64,000 nucleotides of DNA, taken from NCBI GenBank assembly GCA_009995455.1, contig JAACPJ010000003.1, positions 1 through 64,000 of the forward strand, given 5' to 3'. A model generated the notes under the pieces. That model saw only the letters and a program-made list of their open reading frames with translations. It ran no database searches and was not told the DNA's origin. The position numbers and the translations under genes were made by a program. Source of the stretch: a bacterium (GTDB taxonomy: Bacteria; Patescibacteriota; Gracilibacteria; UBA4473). Below, piece after piece: positions 18,396 through 25,873 of this stretch. Within the stretch, counting starts at the first letter, position 1. Each line of letters starts with the position of its first letter.

Positions 18396-18461
18396 GGTTT
18401 CAGAGTTGCTCTTTGGTTTCTTTTTTCTTATGTTGAAACTGAATTAATTACTGTAAATAAA

Positions 18462-18764
18462 ATGGCAAAAGTAACGGTTAAAGATCCGGCGGGAAACGTA
18501 ATGGCACAATTTGAAGCGAACGCAGAAGAATCGTTAGGCACTCAAGCGCAAGAAGCAGGGGCACCGATTCCATTCTCTTGCGGTGTTGGGGCGTGCAGAA
18601 CTTGTGTTTGTAAAGTCGAAAAAGGTATGGAGTTTATTGATCGTGAAGCGGTTGGTCCAATGCATATAATGGTGGAAGATGATGAAAACTTAACTTGTGT
18701 TTCGGGTATTAAGCCGGGCACTCCAGCTGACGCTGAAATTGTAGTAATGGCCGAGAACCTATAA
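18462..18764 (+). CDS. 2Fe-2S ferredoxin (plant/bacterial type)
   Basis: 100 residues. The cluster ligands are in the CxxxxCxxC...C arrangement: SCGVGACRTCVC, and a fourth Cys in NLTCVSG about 35 residues later. It carries single electrons for an unidentified oxidoreductase. No reductase or Isc/Suf gene lies next to it. The sequence around GPMHIMVEDDENLTC is a little longer than in the shortest ferredoxins. No Shine-Dalgarno is present; the start is preceded by an A-rich tract. Confidence 0.93.
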   Translation: MAKVTVKDPAGNVMAQFEANAEESLGTQAQEAGAPIPFSCGVGACRTCVCKVEKGMEFIDREAVGPMHIMVEDDENLTCVSGIKPGTPADAEIVVMAENL

Positions 18765-18770
18765 CTTGGT

Positions 18771-18798
18771 TTGACAGCTACTTACTTTTATCTACTAT
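18771..18798 (+). promoter_or_regulatory. Strong promoter for rpmG
   Basis: Consensus TTGACA (18771-18776), a 16-nt spacer, and TACTAT (18793-18798). Predicted start is about 18805, giving a leader of about 50 nt. Confidence 0.7.
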
Positions 18799-18806
18799 CG
18801 CGCGGC

Positions 18807-18830
18807 TTAGTCTCGCATTGCGAGGCCTAA
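18807..18830 (+). promoter_or_regulatory. Hairpin in the rpmG leader
   Basis: TTAG-CTCGCA-T-TGCGAG-CTAA can fold as a 10-bp stem with a small internal loop and a tight turn. It occupies the leader between the predicted start and the rpmG ATG. It is not followed by a T run (AATAAAAC follows), so it is more likely a control or stability element than a terminator. Confidence 0.45.
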
Positions 18831-18854
18831 TAAAACTTTTTAAACGCTTTAAAC

Positions 18855-19067
18855 ATGGCACGTCCTAGTCGAAAAAAACGAGCATTCTTCGCCCTTTACT
18901 GTACTGAATGTATGGAAAAGGAAGGAAAACGAGTTGAGAATTACAAAATTATGTTGAATCCAACTAATACGAACCCAAAAGAATTTACGGCCAATAAATA
19001 TTGTCCACGTTTGCGAAAACACACGATTCACAAGGCTCGACAAATTTCCCGAAGTCAAAACAAGTAG
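18855..19067 (+). CDS. rpmG: Large ribosomal subunit protein bL33
   Basis: 70 residues. Conserved core LYCTEC, then NKYCPRLRKHTIHKA, matches bL33. In zinc-binding bL33 there are two CxxC pairs. Here the second pair is C-P-R-L, so one of four Cys is missing and zinc binding is doubtful. A Lys/Arg-rich N-terminal extension (MARPSRKKRAF) and a slightly long middle region set it apart from the typical 50-55 residue protein. It is driven by the best-matching promoter in the window and ends in a hairpin terminator. Confidence 0.9.
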   Translation: MARPSRKKRAFFALYCTECMEKEGKRVENYKIMLNPTNTNPKEFTANKYCPRLRKHTIHKARQISRSQNK

Positions 19068-19091
19068 TTTATCTACTCGCTCTTAAAAATT

Positions 19092-19130
19092 AAAATCTCA
19101 GGCTCAATAAAGAGGATGAGATTTTTTTAT
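19092..19130 (+). terminator. Terminator after rpmG
   Basis: AAAATCTCA pairs with TGAGATTTT across a 16-nt loop, followed by a T run. Confidence 0.7.
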
Positions 19131-19160
19131 TTTTCAATTGTGTGGTTATAATGGCGGTAA

Positions 19161-20372
19161 ATGAAAAATATAATCAAAAATGTTGGCAGTAAAATTAAGG
19201 AATTAAATGATATTCGCTCTGAATATTTAAAAAAACAGCATAAAACTAAAACCCCCAAGGTTAAATCTGCGGTTAAGAATACCGATGCTCAGGTTTTAAA
19301 ACTTGAAATTGCAACCAGTACGGTGGTTAAGGTTTTGCTGATTGTTTTTTTGTTTGGATTTTTGCAACAAATGCTCGCGGAACTGCGAACGATTATAATC
19401 ATTGCGGCTTTTTCTTTCTTTTTGGCAGTTGGTTTAGCCCCTTTTGTCGCTAAGTTAGAGTCTCATAAAGTGCCACGACCGCTCGCAATTTTGCTTTTGT
19501 ATATTGTTTTTTTGGGCGCTATTGGACTGGTGTTTGCCAAAGTTTTACCGATTATTGCCGAACAATTACTCTCTATTTCATATGATTTAAGATCGTTAAT
19601 TCTTAATGGTAAAATTGAGGAGTATCCTTGGTTACTTCAGACGTTAGAAGATTTGAATTTTGATCCGGCGGAATTACAGCGATTAGTAGCCCAAAACATT
19701 ACGGCTTTAGCTAACAACTTGCAGGGCATTGCTGGTTCTACGCTTGGGGTTTTAATGGGTGTTTTTCAGGGCTTCTTTAATATGATTTTTGCGCTGGTAC
19801 TGATGTTCTTTATTTTACTAGAACGAGAAAAAATTGGAGACTTTAGCTTGCTACTTTTTCCGGCAAAAAACCGTGATTATATCGAGAATAAATTTGTCAG
19901 CATTCAGCACAAAATGGCCGAATGGTTTAAAGGGCAATTTATTTTAATGGTCTGCATGGGGTCGTTTATGTACGTCGGAATGAAAATTTTTGAATACTTC
20001 TTTGGTATGAAATATGCGTTTACGATTGGTTTGCTAGCAGGAGTGATGGAATTATTTCCTTATATCGGTGTTTTGTTGACCGGGCTTCTTTGTTTAGTTG
20101 TGGCGATTAATATTAGTTGGATTTTAGCGATTGCTGTTTTGGTTTGGATTGGCTTAGCTCAGTTTTTAGAAGGTAACTTTTTAGTGCCAGTCGTTATGGA
20201 GAAAGTCGTCGGACTTTCTTCGGTGGTGGTAATGCTGGCGGTTTCAACAGGAGGAATTTTAGGAGCCGCATTTGGCGGCGTTCCACTGGCAATTTTAGGG
20301 ATGATCTTTGCGGTGCCCGTTTCGGCCTCAGTAGCAATTTTTGTTGAAGAATACGTTAAACGCGAGTCGTAA
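19161..20372 (+). CDS. AI-2E/PerM-family membrane transporter
   Basis: 403 residues with about seven to eight hydrophobic helices. Family features are paired N-terminal helices (IIIIAAFSFFLAVGLAPFV), a hydrophilic stretch of about 60 residues with EQLLSISYDLRSLI, and a conserved C-terminal block (GVMELFPYIGVLLTG, then EGNFLVPVVMEKVVGLSSVVVML and GVPLAILGMIFAVPVSA). Family members export small molecules or Na+ for H+; the substrate cannot be told. A Lys-rich N-terminal tail of about 45 residues precedes the first helix. TATAAT ends 9 nt before the ATG. The 3' end overlaps prmC by 17 bp, convergent. Confidence 0.9.
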   Translation: MKNIIKNVGSKIKELNDIRSEYLKKQHKTKTPKVKSAVKNTDAQVLKLEIATSTVVKVLLIVFLFGFLQQMLAELRTIIIIAAFSFFLAVGLAPFVAKLESHKVPRPLAILLLYIVFLGAIGLVFAKVLPIIAEQLLSISYDLRSLILNGKIEEYPWLLQTLEDLNFDPAELQRLVAQNITALANNLQGIAGSTLGVLMGVFQGFFNMIFALVLMFFILLEREKIGDFSLLLFPAKNRDYIENKFVSIQHKMAEWFKGQFILMVCMGSFMYVGMKIFEYFFGMKYAFTIGLLAGVMELFPYIGVLLTGLLCLVVAINISWILAIAVLVWIGLAQFLEGNFLVPVVMEKVVGLSSVVVMLAVSTGGILGAAFGGVPLAILGMIFAVPVSASVAIFVEEYVKRES

Positions 20373-21174
20373 TTTTGGCGAAAAATATTTGGTCATCAAC
20401 ACCGGTTTTAAACTCAACTTGGTAATCGTTAAAAATAGTTTCAATATCTTTCGTTTGGCTGGGCAAAAACTCGAGCCACAATTGATTAAAGGTAATCGTT
20501 TTGGATTTAATTTGTGCGGCGAGTGACCGAATATGATCTAGTCCATCATCACCTGAAAAAATGGCGGTCTTTGGTTCCTGGCTTACTTCTGCTGTTACGG
20601 TTAATTCTTTTGGGACGTATGGCAAATTGGCGACTATCAAATCAATATGTGTGTTAGTGTTTAAAGCACTCAGCATATCACTTAACTGAAAGTTAATCAT
20701 TATCTGGTTAAGCGTCGCATTATTTTGGGCTGTTTGTAACGCTAGGCTTGATATATCGAGGGCTGTGACGTTCGCTTGGGGCCAATTTTTTGCTAGGTAA
20801 ATAGCTATACAACCACTGCCGGTTCCTAGGTCTAAAATGTTTTTTGGGGCTTTTGTTTGGGCCTCGGTTACGTGTAAACACAAAATTTCTGTTTCATCTC
20901 GAGGGATAAGTGTGTGTTTGTTTACTTTTAAATTTAAGCCATTCCATTCAACTTCGCCCGTAATATAGGCCACGGGTTTGTGTAGGGCGCGCTGGCTAGT
21001 CCACCATTTGTATTTTAGGCTTTGGGTGAAAGTTAGTGTGTGGTCATCGTGAGCTCTTAACCAGGTTCGGTTTTTATTCAGTAATGTGGCTAAAAGTACT
21101 TCCGCTTCAAGTGGAGGGTTTTCTAAATGTACTAATTTTTTAGTAGCGACTTTTAAAGCTTGATGAATGTTCAT
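20356..21174 (-). CDS. prmC: Release factor glutamine methyltransferase PrmC
   Basis: I place the start at the ATG at 21174 (MNIHQALKV, 272 residues), where alignment to the family begins. A Met five residues upstream at 21189 is also possible. The much longer open frame runs back through the rpsU terminator and is not real coding. The SAM-binding fold has NILDLGTGSGCIAIYLA, and the substrate motif NLPYVP marks methylation of the GGQ glutamine of release factors. RF1 (prfA), its substrate, is at 43772 rather than adjacent. The N-terminal helical domain (HLENPPLEAEVLLATLL) is intact. Confidence 0.93.
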   Translation of the reverse strand: MNIHQALKVATKKLVHLENPPLEAEVLLATLLNKNRTWLRAHDDHTLTFTQSLKYKWWTSQRALHKPVAYITGEVEWNGLNLKVNKHTLIPRDETEILCLHVTEAQTKAPKNILDLGTGSGCIAIYLAKNWPQANVTALDISSLALQTAQNNATLNQIMINFQLSDMLSALNTNTHIDLIVANLPYVPKELTVTAEVSQEPKTAIFSGDDGLDHIRSLAAQIKSKTITFNQLWLEFLPSQTKDIETIFNDYQVEFKTGVDDQIFFAKITTRV

Positions 21175-21292
21175 GTCGAAAACAACCATAGCCGAAACAC
21201 AACTGATGTCATTCCTGGGAGGGGCGGAATCTACGTTTTTATAATTTATCTTCTGCTTTTTGAAAAAAACAGTAAATCGAATGTAAGAAATT

Positions 21293-21322
21293 AAAAAAAG
21301 ACCGAACATTTGCTCGGTCTTT
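21293..21322 (-). terminator. rpsU terminator
   Basis: AAAGACCGA and TCGGTCTTT form a perfect 9-bp stem; on the minus strand a run of T follows. It separates rpsU from prmC. Confidence 0.85.
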
Positions 21323-21346
21323 AATATATGTATTTGATTGAATGAT

Positions 21347-21556
21347 TTATCCAACAAACATTTTTTTCTTGTTGGCTGTTCGATATTTTTCTCGTGAAAC
21401 GGCAGAAGCTCGTTCTTTTCGAGTACTTGGTTTTCCTTCGAAGTATCTTAATTTTCGGAACTTTTGAATGAGTCGTGTTCCTTTTACATGGCCACTGAAA
21501 CGCTTTAATAAACGTTCTCCAGATTCACCGTCTCGTTTTGTAACTTTAATAGTCAT
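21347..21556 (-). CDS. rpsU: Small ribosomal subunit protein bS21
   Basis: 69 residues, strongly basic. It shows the bS21 pattern: MTIKVTKRDGESGERLLKRF, then a middle segment LIQKFRKLRYFEGKPSTRKERASAV and a basic tail. bS21 sits near the 3' end of 16S rRNA and affects access to the anti-Shine-Dalgarno. No Shine-Dalgarno precedes the ATG. It is closed by a perfect hairpin terminator, so it is probably a single-gene transcript. Confidence 0.88.
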   Translation of the reverse strand: MTIKVTKRDGESGERLLKRFSGHVKGTRLIQKFRKLRYFEGKPSTRKERASAVSREKYRTANKKKMFVG

Positions 21557-21636
21557 AGAAAAAATTTAACTTTTACGTGCCCAAATTAGGTCTGAACGCC
21601 TTTTTGTCAAAAGATTTTATAGTTGTAGAACAAAAA

Positions 21637-21664
21637 GTGACAAAGGTCTTAAAGTGCTTACTAT
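21637..21664 (+). promoter_or_regulatory. ychF promoter, predicted leaderless
   Basis: GTGACA (21637-21642), 16-nt spacer, TACTAT (21659-21664). The ATG at 21672 is 8 nt after the -10 box. This supports 21672 over the upstream in-frame GTG at 21654, which would lie inside the promoter. Confidence 0.6.
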
Positions 21665-21671
21665 CGCGACG

Positions 21672-22766
21672 ATGAATTTAAAAATAGGTATTGTCGGCTT
21701 ACCAAACGTAGGAAAATCTACTCTCTTTAATGCGCTGACAAAGTCAGCGAAAGCCGAAGCGGCTAACTTTCCGTTTTGTACCATTGAACCAAATGTCGGA
21801 TTAGTCGCGGTTCCAGATAAGCGTCTTGGGAAATTAGCTGAAATTGTGAAGCCAGCAAAAGTTCAGCATTCAATTGTTGAGTTTGTTGATATCGCTGGTT
21901 TAGTAGAAGGTGCGAGTAAAGGGGAAGGACTGGGAAATAAATTCTTGAGTCACATTCGAGAATGTAACGCCATTGCGCACGTTTTGCGTGATTTTGAAAA
22001 TGATGATATTCACCACGTTTCTGGCAAGGTAGACCCAGGACAAGATTTTGGGGTTATTTTGACAGAGCTTATTTTAGCTGATTTAGAATCGGTCGATCGT
22101 CAAATTGAGCGCGTGAGCCGAAAAGGGAAAACGGGCGATAAAGAAGCGAAGCTCGATTTAGATTTATTAATGCGATTTAAAGCGGCATTAGAAAGTGAAA
22201 AGCTGGCAAATACAGTTGAATTAACCGAGGAAGAAGCCCTGAGAGCTCGATTGTTTCAACTCTTAACCAGTAAAAAGTTTTTAATTGTGGCTAATACTTC
22301 AGAAGAAAAATTTGCCGATTTTGATGCAGAGGCCTTTGCCAAAAAGGTTAATGCGCCAGAAGGGGTGCCAGTTGTGCCGATTTGCGCTCAGATTGAAGCC
22401 GAGCTGGCCTCGCTGACGGATGAAGAAGCGCATGAATTTTTAGAATCAATTGGGGCTAAGAATTCTGGTTTAGAAAATTTGATTCAAGCGTGTTTTTCTT
22501 TGCTGGGTTTGCAGAGTTATTTTACTGCCGGGGTGACTGAAGTGCGCGCCTGGACCATTCGTGTCGGCGATACGGCTCCAAAAGCAGCGGGGGCGATTCA
22601 TACCGATTTTGAAAAAGGGTTTATTAAAGCGGACGTAATTGCGTATGAAGATTTTGTTTCTGCTGGTGGAGAAGCGGCGGCTAAAGAAAAAGGTAAAATG
22701 CGATTAGAAGGTAAAACTTACGTTGTGAAAGATGGGGATGTGATGCACTTTAAATTCAATAATTAG
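21672..22766 (+). CDS. ychF: Redox-regulated ATPase/GTPase YchF (OLA1 family)
   Basis: 364 residues from the ATG at 21672. P-loop GLPNVGKST at residues 8-16; G3 DIAGLVEGASKGEGLGNKFL; the family's altered G4 region (LIVANTSEEK instead of NKxD), which makes YchF prefer ATP; and the C-terminal TGS-like domain (FTAGVTEVRAWTIR, HTDFEKGFIKADVI). It is a universal ribosome-associated P-loop protein. It stands alone after the divergent rpsU. Confidence 0.96.
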   Translation: MNLKIGIVGLPNVGKSTLFNALTKSAKAEAANFPFCTIEPNVGLVAVPDKRLGKLAEIVKPAKVQHSIVEFVDIAGLVEGASKGEGLGNKFLSHIRECNAIAHVLRDFENDDIHHVSGKVDPGQDFGVILTELILADLESVDRQIERVSRKGKTGDKEAKLDLDLLMRFKAALESEKLANTVELTEEEALRARLFQLLTSKKFLIVANTSEEKFADFDAEAFAKKVNAPEGVPVVPICAQIEAELASLTDEEAHEFLESIGAKNSGLENLIQACFSLLGLQSYFTAGVTEVRAWTIRVGDTAPKAAGAIHTDFEKGFIKADVIAYEDFVSAGGEAAAKEKGKMRLEGKTYVVKDGDVMHFKFNN

Positions 22767-22813
22767 TTTTTAGCGCAAAAACACGATTTATGGTGTTCGT
22801 ATAGTCAATAAAC

Positions 22814-22842
22814 TTGCGGACACTTTTTGTGTTCAATAGTAT
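22814..22842 (+). promoter_or_regulatory. Promoter for the small unknown gene at 22867
   Basis: TTGCGG (22814-22819), a 17-nt spacer, TAGTAT (22837-22842); predicted leader about 18 nt. Confidence 0.4.
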
Positions 22843-22866
22843 TTTGGTTAACTTAACTTTTTTATT

Positions 22867-23109
22867 ATGGCATTAGATGATCAGCGGCATTGGTTGGTTG
22901 AAAATAGCGATACAAGCCTAGCCGCCGCGATAGAGGCGACACAAAAATTATGGGAGCGGGCACAGGTTCCTGAGCCAGTGTCTCATTTAACAGATTCAAT
23001 GTTAGCGGCGATTGAAAAGGCTATGGCTATTTCCAAAACTGGAGATGAGACATCATTGCCAATAACGTCGACAGGAGTAGGACGCGAGTTTTTTATGCCG
23101 GGCTGTTAA
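22867..23109 (+). CDS. Hypothetical protein, 80 residues
   Basis: I do not recognise it. It starts MALDDQRHWLVENSDTSLAA and looks mostly helical (AAIEATQKLWERAQ, MLAAIEKAMAI), with a Cys at the penultimate position of MPGC. No signal peptide or membrane segment. It has its own promoter-like sequence, normal base composition for the window, and ends in a four-base TTAA overlap with the converging unknown gene. The tidy overlap and the promoter support its being a real gene. Confidence 0.6.
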   Translation: MALDDQRHWLVENSDTSLAAAIEATQKLWERAQVPEPVSHLTDSMLAAIEKAMAISKTGDETSLPITSTGVGREFFMPGC

Positions 23110-24011
23110 AGTTCAATGCCAAAGAGTTTAGCTAGTTGTTTGATTTGTTCCGCTCCTGGAGCCGCATTTTTGGCTTCTTCAATTTCAAGGTCAGGTCTTT
23201 TTTCGGCTAAATCTTCAAGCGTATGTGCACGGCCTCCTAAGCCTAAAACTGGTCGAGCTCCATTTCGAAGGCCGCTAGCGCCACCCCTACTTGCCATATA
23301 GGTGTTTGATCGCCAAGGTAGCCCTTCTATGCTAGTTATGTTTTGCATCACACTGGCATGTGTTTGCTCTAGTTGCCACCAGTATCCAAGGGCTCTTTTG
23401 TAGCCAATTCTTGCCCCCATCCCGCTTAAAAAATTGCCTTTAGCGTTTCTGCCGCTAGGCGTTTCAGCCCAAAACCAAGGGTGTGACTTTTTTAACTCTT
23501 TCGTGTCTTGGCTATCAACTGAGTCTGGTTTTATCGCCCATTGCGTTGAACCATCAGCGAGTGTTAACGAATCAATCATTTCGACGGTGCCAATATCACT
23601 AACCATGCTATCTAGTCCGTCAGAAATGAGTTTCTGTTTATCGGTAATTTGGTCTGGAAATTCCGCCCCAGTTGAGTGCGTGTAACCGGGTTCAAGCGTG
23701 AGGATGTGTCGTCTACTACCAAGAGCAATTTGATGGTCTTCAGTTTCTTGTCTGAAAAGGGGCTCATCGACTTGTAGAAATGATCGTTGTCCCATTAGGT
23801 GGTTTATACGGTTGGCAAAATAGCTTAAATGCTTCAATAAAGCTGGGTTTTCGCCAGCGCTTAAGACCGAAAATCCATTCATGCTTATAGCAGAGGCAAT
23901 AGCGTTTAATTCGTCTGCACTCGTTGATTTATTTCTCAGCGCGGTGTCGGCCGCTTGGATAAGTTCAATGCTTTTGCGAGCGGTTTTAGAAATGTCAGGA
24001 ACTTTATTCAT
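23106..24011 (-). CDS. Hypothetical protein, 301 residues
   Basis: No recognised domain. The N-terminal 75 residues look helical. The middle is mixed, with HILTLEPGYTHSTGAEFPDQ and HPWFWAETPSGRNAKGNF, rich in aromatic residues. A Gly/Arg-rich stretch follows (MASRGGASGLRNGARPVLGLGGRAHT), then an acidic helical tail. No signal peptide or membrane helix, so probably cytoplasmic. The promoter is well formed and the mRNA is predicted leaderless. It faces the 80-residue gene tail to tail. Confidence 0.7.
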   Translation of the reverse strand: MNKVPDISKTARKSIELIQAADTALRNKSTSADELNAIASAISMNGFSVLSAGENPALLKHLSYFANRINHLMGQRSFLQVDEPLFRQETEDHQIALGSRRHILTLEPGYTHSTGAEFPDQITDKQKLISDGLDSMVSDIGTVEMIDSLTLADGSTQWAIKPDSVDSQDTKELKKSHPWFWAETPSGRNAKGNFLSGMGARIGYKRALGYWWQLEQTHASVMQNITSIEGLPWRSNTYMASRGGASGLRNGARPVLGLGGRAHTLEDLAEKRPDLEIEEAKNAAPGAEQIKQLAKLFGIEL

Positions 24012-24018
24012 CTATGAT

Positions 24019-24046
24019 TTTATAAAACATTTTCAGTTTAATGCAA
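24019..24046 (-). promoter_or_regulatory. Promoter for the 301-residue unknown gene, predicted leaderless
   Basis: Minus strand TTGCAT (24046-24041), 16-nt spacer, TATAAA (24024-24019); the ATG begins 8 nt later at 24011. Confidence 0.6.
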
Positions 24047-24059
24047 GTTTTGGGGTGTA

Positions 24060-24130
24060 GGAAAAGAGACCGTTATCTAATAGATACGCGGTCTCAAAAA
24101 AGTGGTTAACAGTCAAACAGTCTCTTTTCC
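24060..24130. repeat. Nested, mutually exclusive inverted repeats
   Basis: An outer perfect 11-bp repeat, GGAAAAGAGAC (24060-24070) and GTCTCTTTTCC (24120-24130), encloses an inner 7-bp stem GAGACCG (24066-24072) and CGGTCTC (24089-24095), itself holding TATCT/AGATA. Both stems use the same GAGAC, so only one can form at a time. Read on the minus strand, the inner hairpin is followed by TTTTCC and looks like a terminator, although no native gene lies upstream of it. Confidence 0.65.
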
Positions 24131-24141
24131 CTAGATTCGGA

Positions 24142-24163
24142 GGGGGCGCTTCACAGCGCCCCC
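24142..24163 (-). terminator. GC-rich hairpin after the foreign gene
   Basis: GGGGGCGCT-TCAC-AGCGCCCCC, a perfect 9-bp stem with a 4-nt loop, 8 bp past the stop codon. No T run follows on the minus strand. Such hairpins are common after genes in high-GC proteobacteria. Confidence 0.6.
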
Positions 24164-24171
24164 AGTTCTTG

Positions 24172-24657
24172 TCAGCTCGACGACGCGCCATTGGAACCCA
24201 TTGCGGTCCAGGGCGTGTCGGCGGTGGTCAGCGCGGCCAGCAGATCGATCGTGGTCTGGTCAGCGGCGTCAGGAACGGGCAGGTCAGTCAGCGCGGCTTC
24301 GGTCACGAACAGCGGATCACCGACACCGGCAGGAAGCTGTTGCGAGGTCTCGGTCGCGAGGATCACGGCGCCATTGTTGATCAGCACGCCCGGGTTGAAG
24401 TCTTCGCCATCGGCCGGCCGCATCTCGTCGTTCATCGCCATGATCGCGCCATCTTCGGAGCCGACCCAGGTATCGCCCACAGAGCTTGCCAGAACCACGG
24501 TTTGCGGAAGCATGGTCGAAACATCGGCCGCCATCGTCATCGGATTCGCCGCGGTCATGCCAGCGCAATCGGCCATCGCGGTCGTCGACATGAAGGCCAT
24601 TGTGGTCATCGCCAAAGCGGTTGCACCAAGTGCGGTCGTCATTTTCGTACGTGTCAT
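24172..24657 (-). CDS. Secreted protein of unknown function in the GC-rich island
   Basis: 161 residues. The signal peptide is clear: Lys/Arg-containing start, a hydrophobic core with several Met (ALGATALAMTTMAFM), and a cut site after TAMA at about residue 29. The mature part is acidic and small-residue rich (VGDTWVGSEDGAIMAMNDEMRPADGEDF, then PAGVGDPLFVTEAALTDLPVPDAADQ) and ends in Ser. I do not recognise the family. Codons prefer G or C in third position, unlike every neighbour. It resembles periplasmic proteins of high-GC alphaproteobacteria in style; that is an impression, not a match. Overlapping plus-strand frames are antisense shadows. Confidence 0.7.
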   Translation of the reverse strand: MTRTKMTTALGATALAMTTMAFMSTTAMADCAGMTAANPMTMAADVSTMLPQTVVLASSVGDTWVGSEDGAIMAMNDEMRPADGEDFNPGVLINNGAVILATETSQQLPAGVGDPLFVTEAALTDLPVPDAADQTTIDLLAALTTADTPWTAMGSNGASSS

Positions 24658-24720
24658 TTTCTTCGTCTTTCCGTCCCTGTTGGGACTTTCTGCAGAAATG
24701 AGCTTGGTAGTCTAGTTTCC

Positions 24721-25081
24721 TGGTTCAGCTCTTAGCCAGGACAGTAAAGTTCTTTTCAAAAACACTACTGCCTTAGCTAAGGTTGACTCAAAAAATTAAA
24801 TTAAAAAACATAAAAATTTAGGAATCTTATTTTATCTCTGGAGTTTTTAAAAACTCAACGGAAATAAAAATAAAGTCTGTATTGGACTGTCAAAGATCAC
24901 TAAATTTCTGTTTCGACTGAAGATAAAATTAATTATTTCAGCAATGCGAAAAGCATGAAATCTAACTAGTAGGTTAAAGTTTTTGTTCAGTCTGTCAAAA
25001 AATAATTGCCCTAGTTGGCTGAGTATTGTTTTTTGTAAATAATTCTTGCTTGAATGTTTTATTAAAATACGATGTTTTTTG
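24721..25081. other. AT-rich intergenic stretch
   Basis: About 360 bp with no gene I can support on either strand. CCTGG (24720-24724) and CCAGG (24737-24741) form an imperfect hairpin at the island's edge. TAAAAT at 25063-25068 is a likely -10 box for the next gene. I see no -35 box at the usual distance. Confidence 0.5.
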
Positions 25082-25873
25082 ATGAATATAATGAATCAAT
25101 CGGAATCTAGAGAAAAAGATAATGAAGCTTTGGTAGCTCAAATTCAAGAAAAATTATTTTCACTTGCGGCCATTGCAGATAATGAAAGAGCTTTGAATGA
25201 TGCTTGGGTTGAAATTCATGCTTTATTAAAACAACTTTTTAGAAACAAGATATCAGTTGTTCAAGCGGGTATTATTTTAGAAGCCGCTTTAGATTGTGAT
25301 TACCCGCCAACACAGCATCAATTGGCTGTGGGTGAATACTTAGCGGCTGTTGAAGCGGTTGTAAATGGGCAGAAGGTAACGATTGATCCACGTAAACCAG
25401 GAACGATAAATGTAAAACCTGAGCATGAAGGTCATGTGACCGAATTTGAATCTTTGATGTTATCGACTAAGAAAAAATTTTTATTTAGTGCTCTAAAAAA
25501 GAAAATCAAACAAATGAAACTAGAGCAAGAAATTAAAGGAGATGATATCGTTCGGGTTCTTCACGCTCTTTGTGATGCCGAAGAGAATGGTAGTGATGCT
25601 CTTGTTAGCAGATTGATTCAAGAAGTTTATGAATTATCAACCGAAGGCGGCAGACAGGCTATTCGTGGTTATATTCAAGATCAATATGATGGTTTGAATC
25701 TACGAGGAATTTTAAAAAAAGCTCTAGCAAACTACCAATTTGAAGGTAAATACCCTTTTTGGTGGTTGCAAGAAAATCATGCTACTGGAGAAGCTGGAAA
25801 AGCGGCTAAAGCTTCAGCGGTCAGACATGCCCCAGATAAGGTTGGCGACCGTATATTGAGAAAGGGACGTTAA
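25082..25873 (+). CDS. Hypothetical helical protein, 263 residues
   Basis: I start it at the ATG at 25082 (MNIMNQSES), 14 nt after a -10-like TAAAAT; a Met at 25091 and an upstream TTG at 25046 are alternatives. No known domain. It is largely helical and charged, for example LVAQIQEKLFSLAAIADNERALND, then KFLFSALKKKIKQMKLEQEIKG and VSRLIQEVYELS. The C-terminus has a Trp-rich KYPFWWLQENHAT followed by a basic tail. No signal peptide or membrane helix. The stop shares TTAA with the ilvE stop. It lies next to the foreign island but has the native composition. Confidence 0.65.
   Translation: MNIMNQSESREKDNEALVAQIQEKLFSLAAIADNERALNDAWVEIHALLKQLFRNKISVVQAGIILEAALDCDYPPTQHQLAVGEYLAAVEAVVNGQKVTIDPRKPGTINVKPEHEGHVTEFESLMLSTKKKFLFSALKKKIKQMKLEQEIKGDDIVRVLHALCDAEENGSDALVSRLIQEVYELSTEGGRQAIRGYIQDQYDGLNLRGILKKALANYQFEGKYPFWWLQENHATGEAGKAAKASAVRHAPDKVGDRILRKGR

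Larger units (their letters stand above)
24131..24720. other. GC-rich island of foreign composition
   Basis: Two 60-base blocks I counted (24181-24240 and 24541-24600) are 43/60 and 39/60 G+C, against 12/60 for 24781-24840 just outside. The island holds one complete minus-strand gene with its own hairpin downstream (24142-24163) and a leader hairpin GTCCC-TGTT-GGGAC (24673-24686). The edges are judged by eye. It is either a recent transfer from a high-GC bacterium or a chimeric join in the assembly. Confidence 0.75.

Noticed and set aside
21175-21357. Upstream extension of prmC
   Set aside because: It runs through the perfect rpsU terminator and overlaps the rpsU end; family alignment begins at the ATG at 21174.
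24066-24095. Two inverted GGTCTC (BsaI) sites suggesting a cloning cassette
   Set aside because: The sites fall naturally in the two arms of a terminator-like stem; nothing else in the area resembles vector sequence.
24169-24735. Long plus-strand open frames across the GC-rich island
   Set aside because: High GC lowers stop frequency in all frames. The minus-strand frame has a signal peptide, a start region and a downstream hairpin; the plus frames are Arg/Gly/His-rich or low-complexity shadows.
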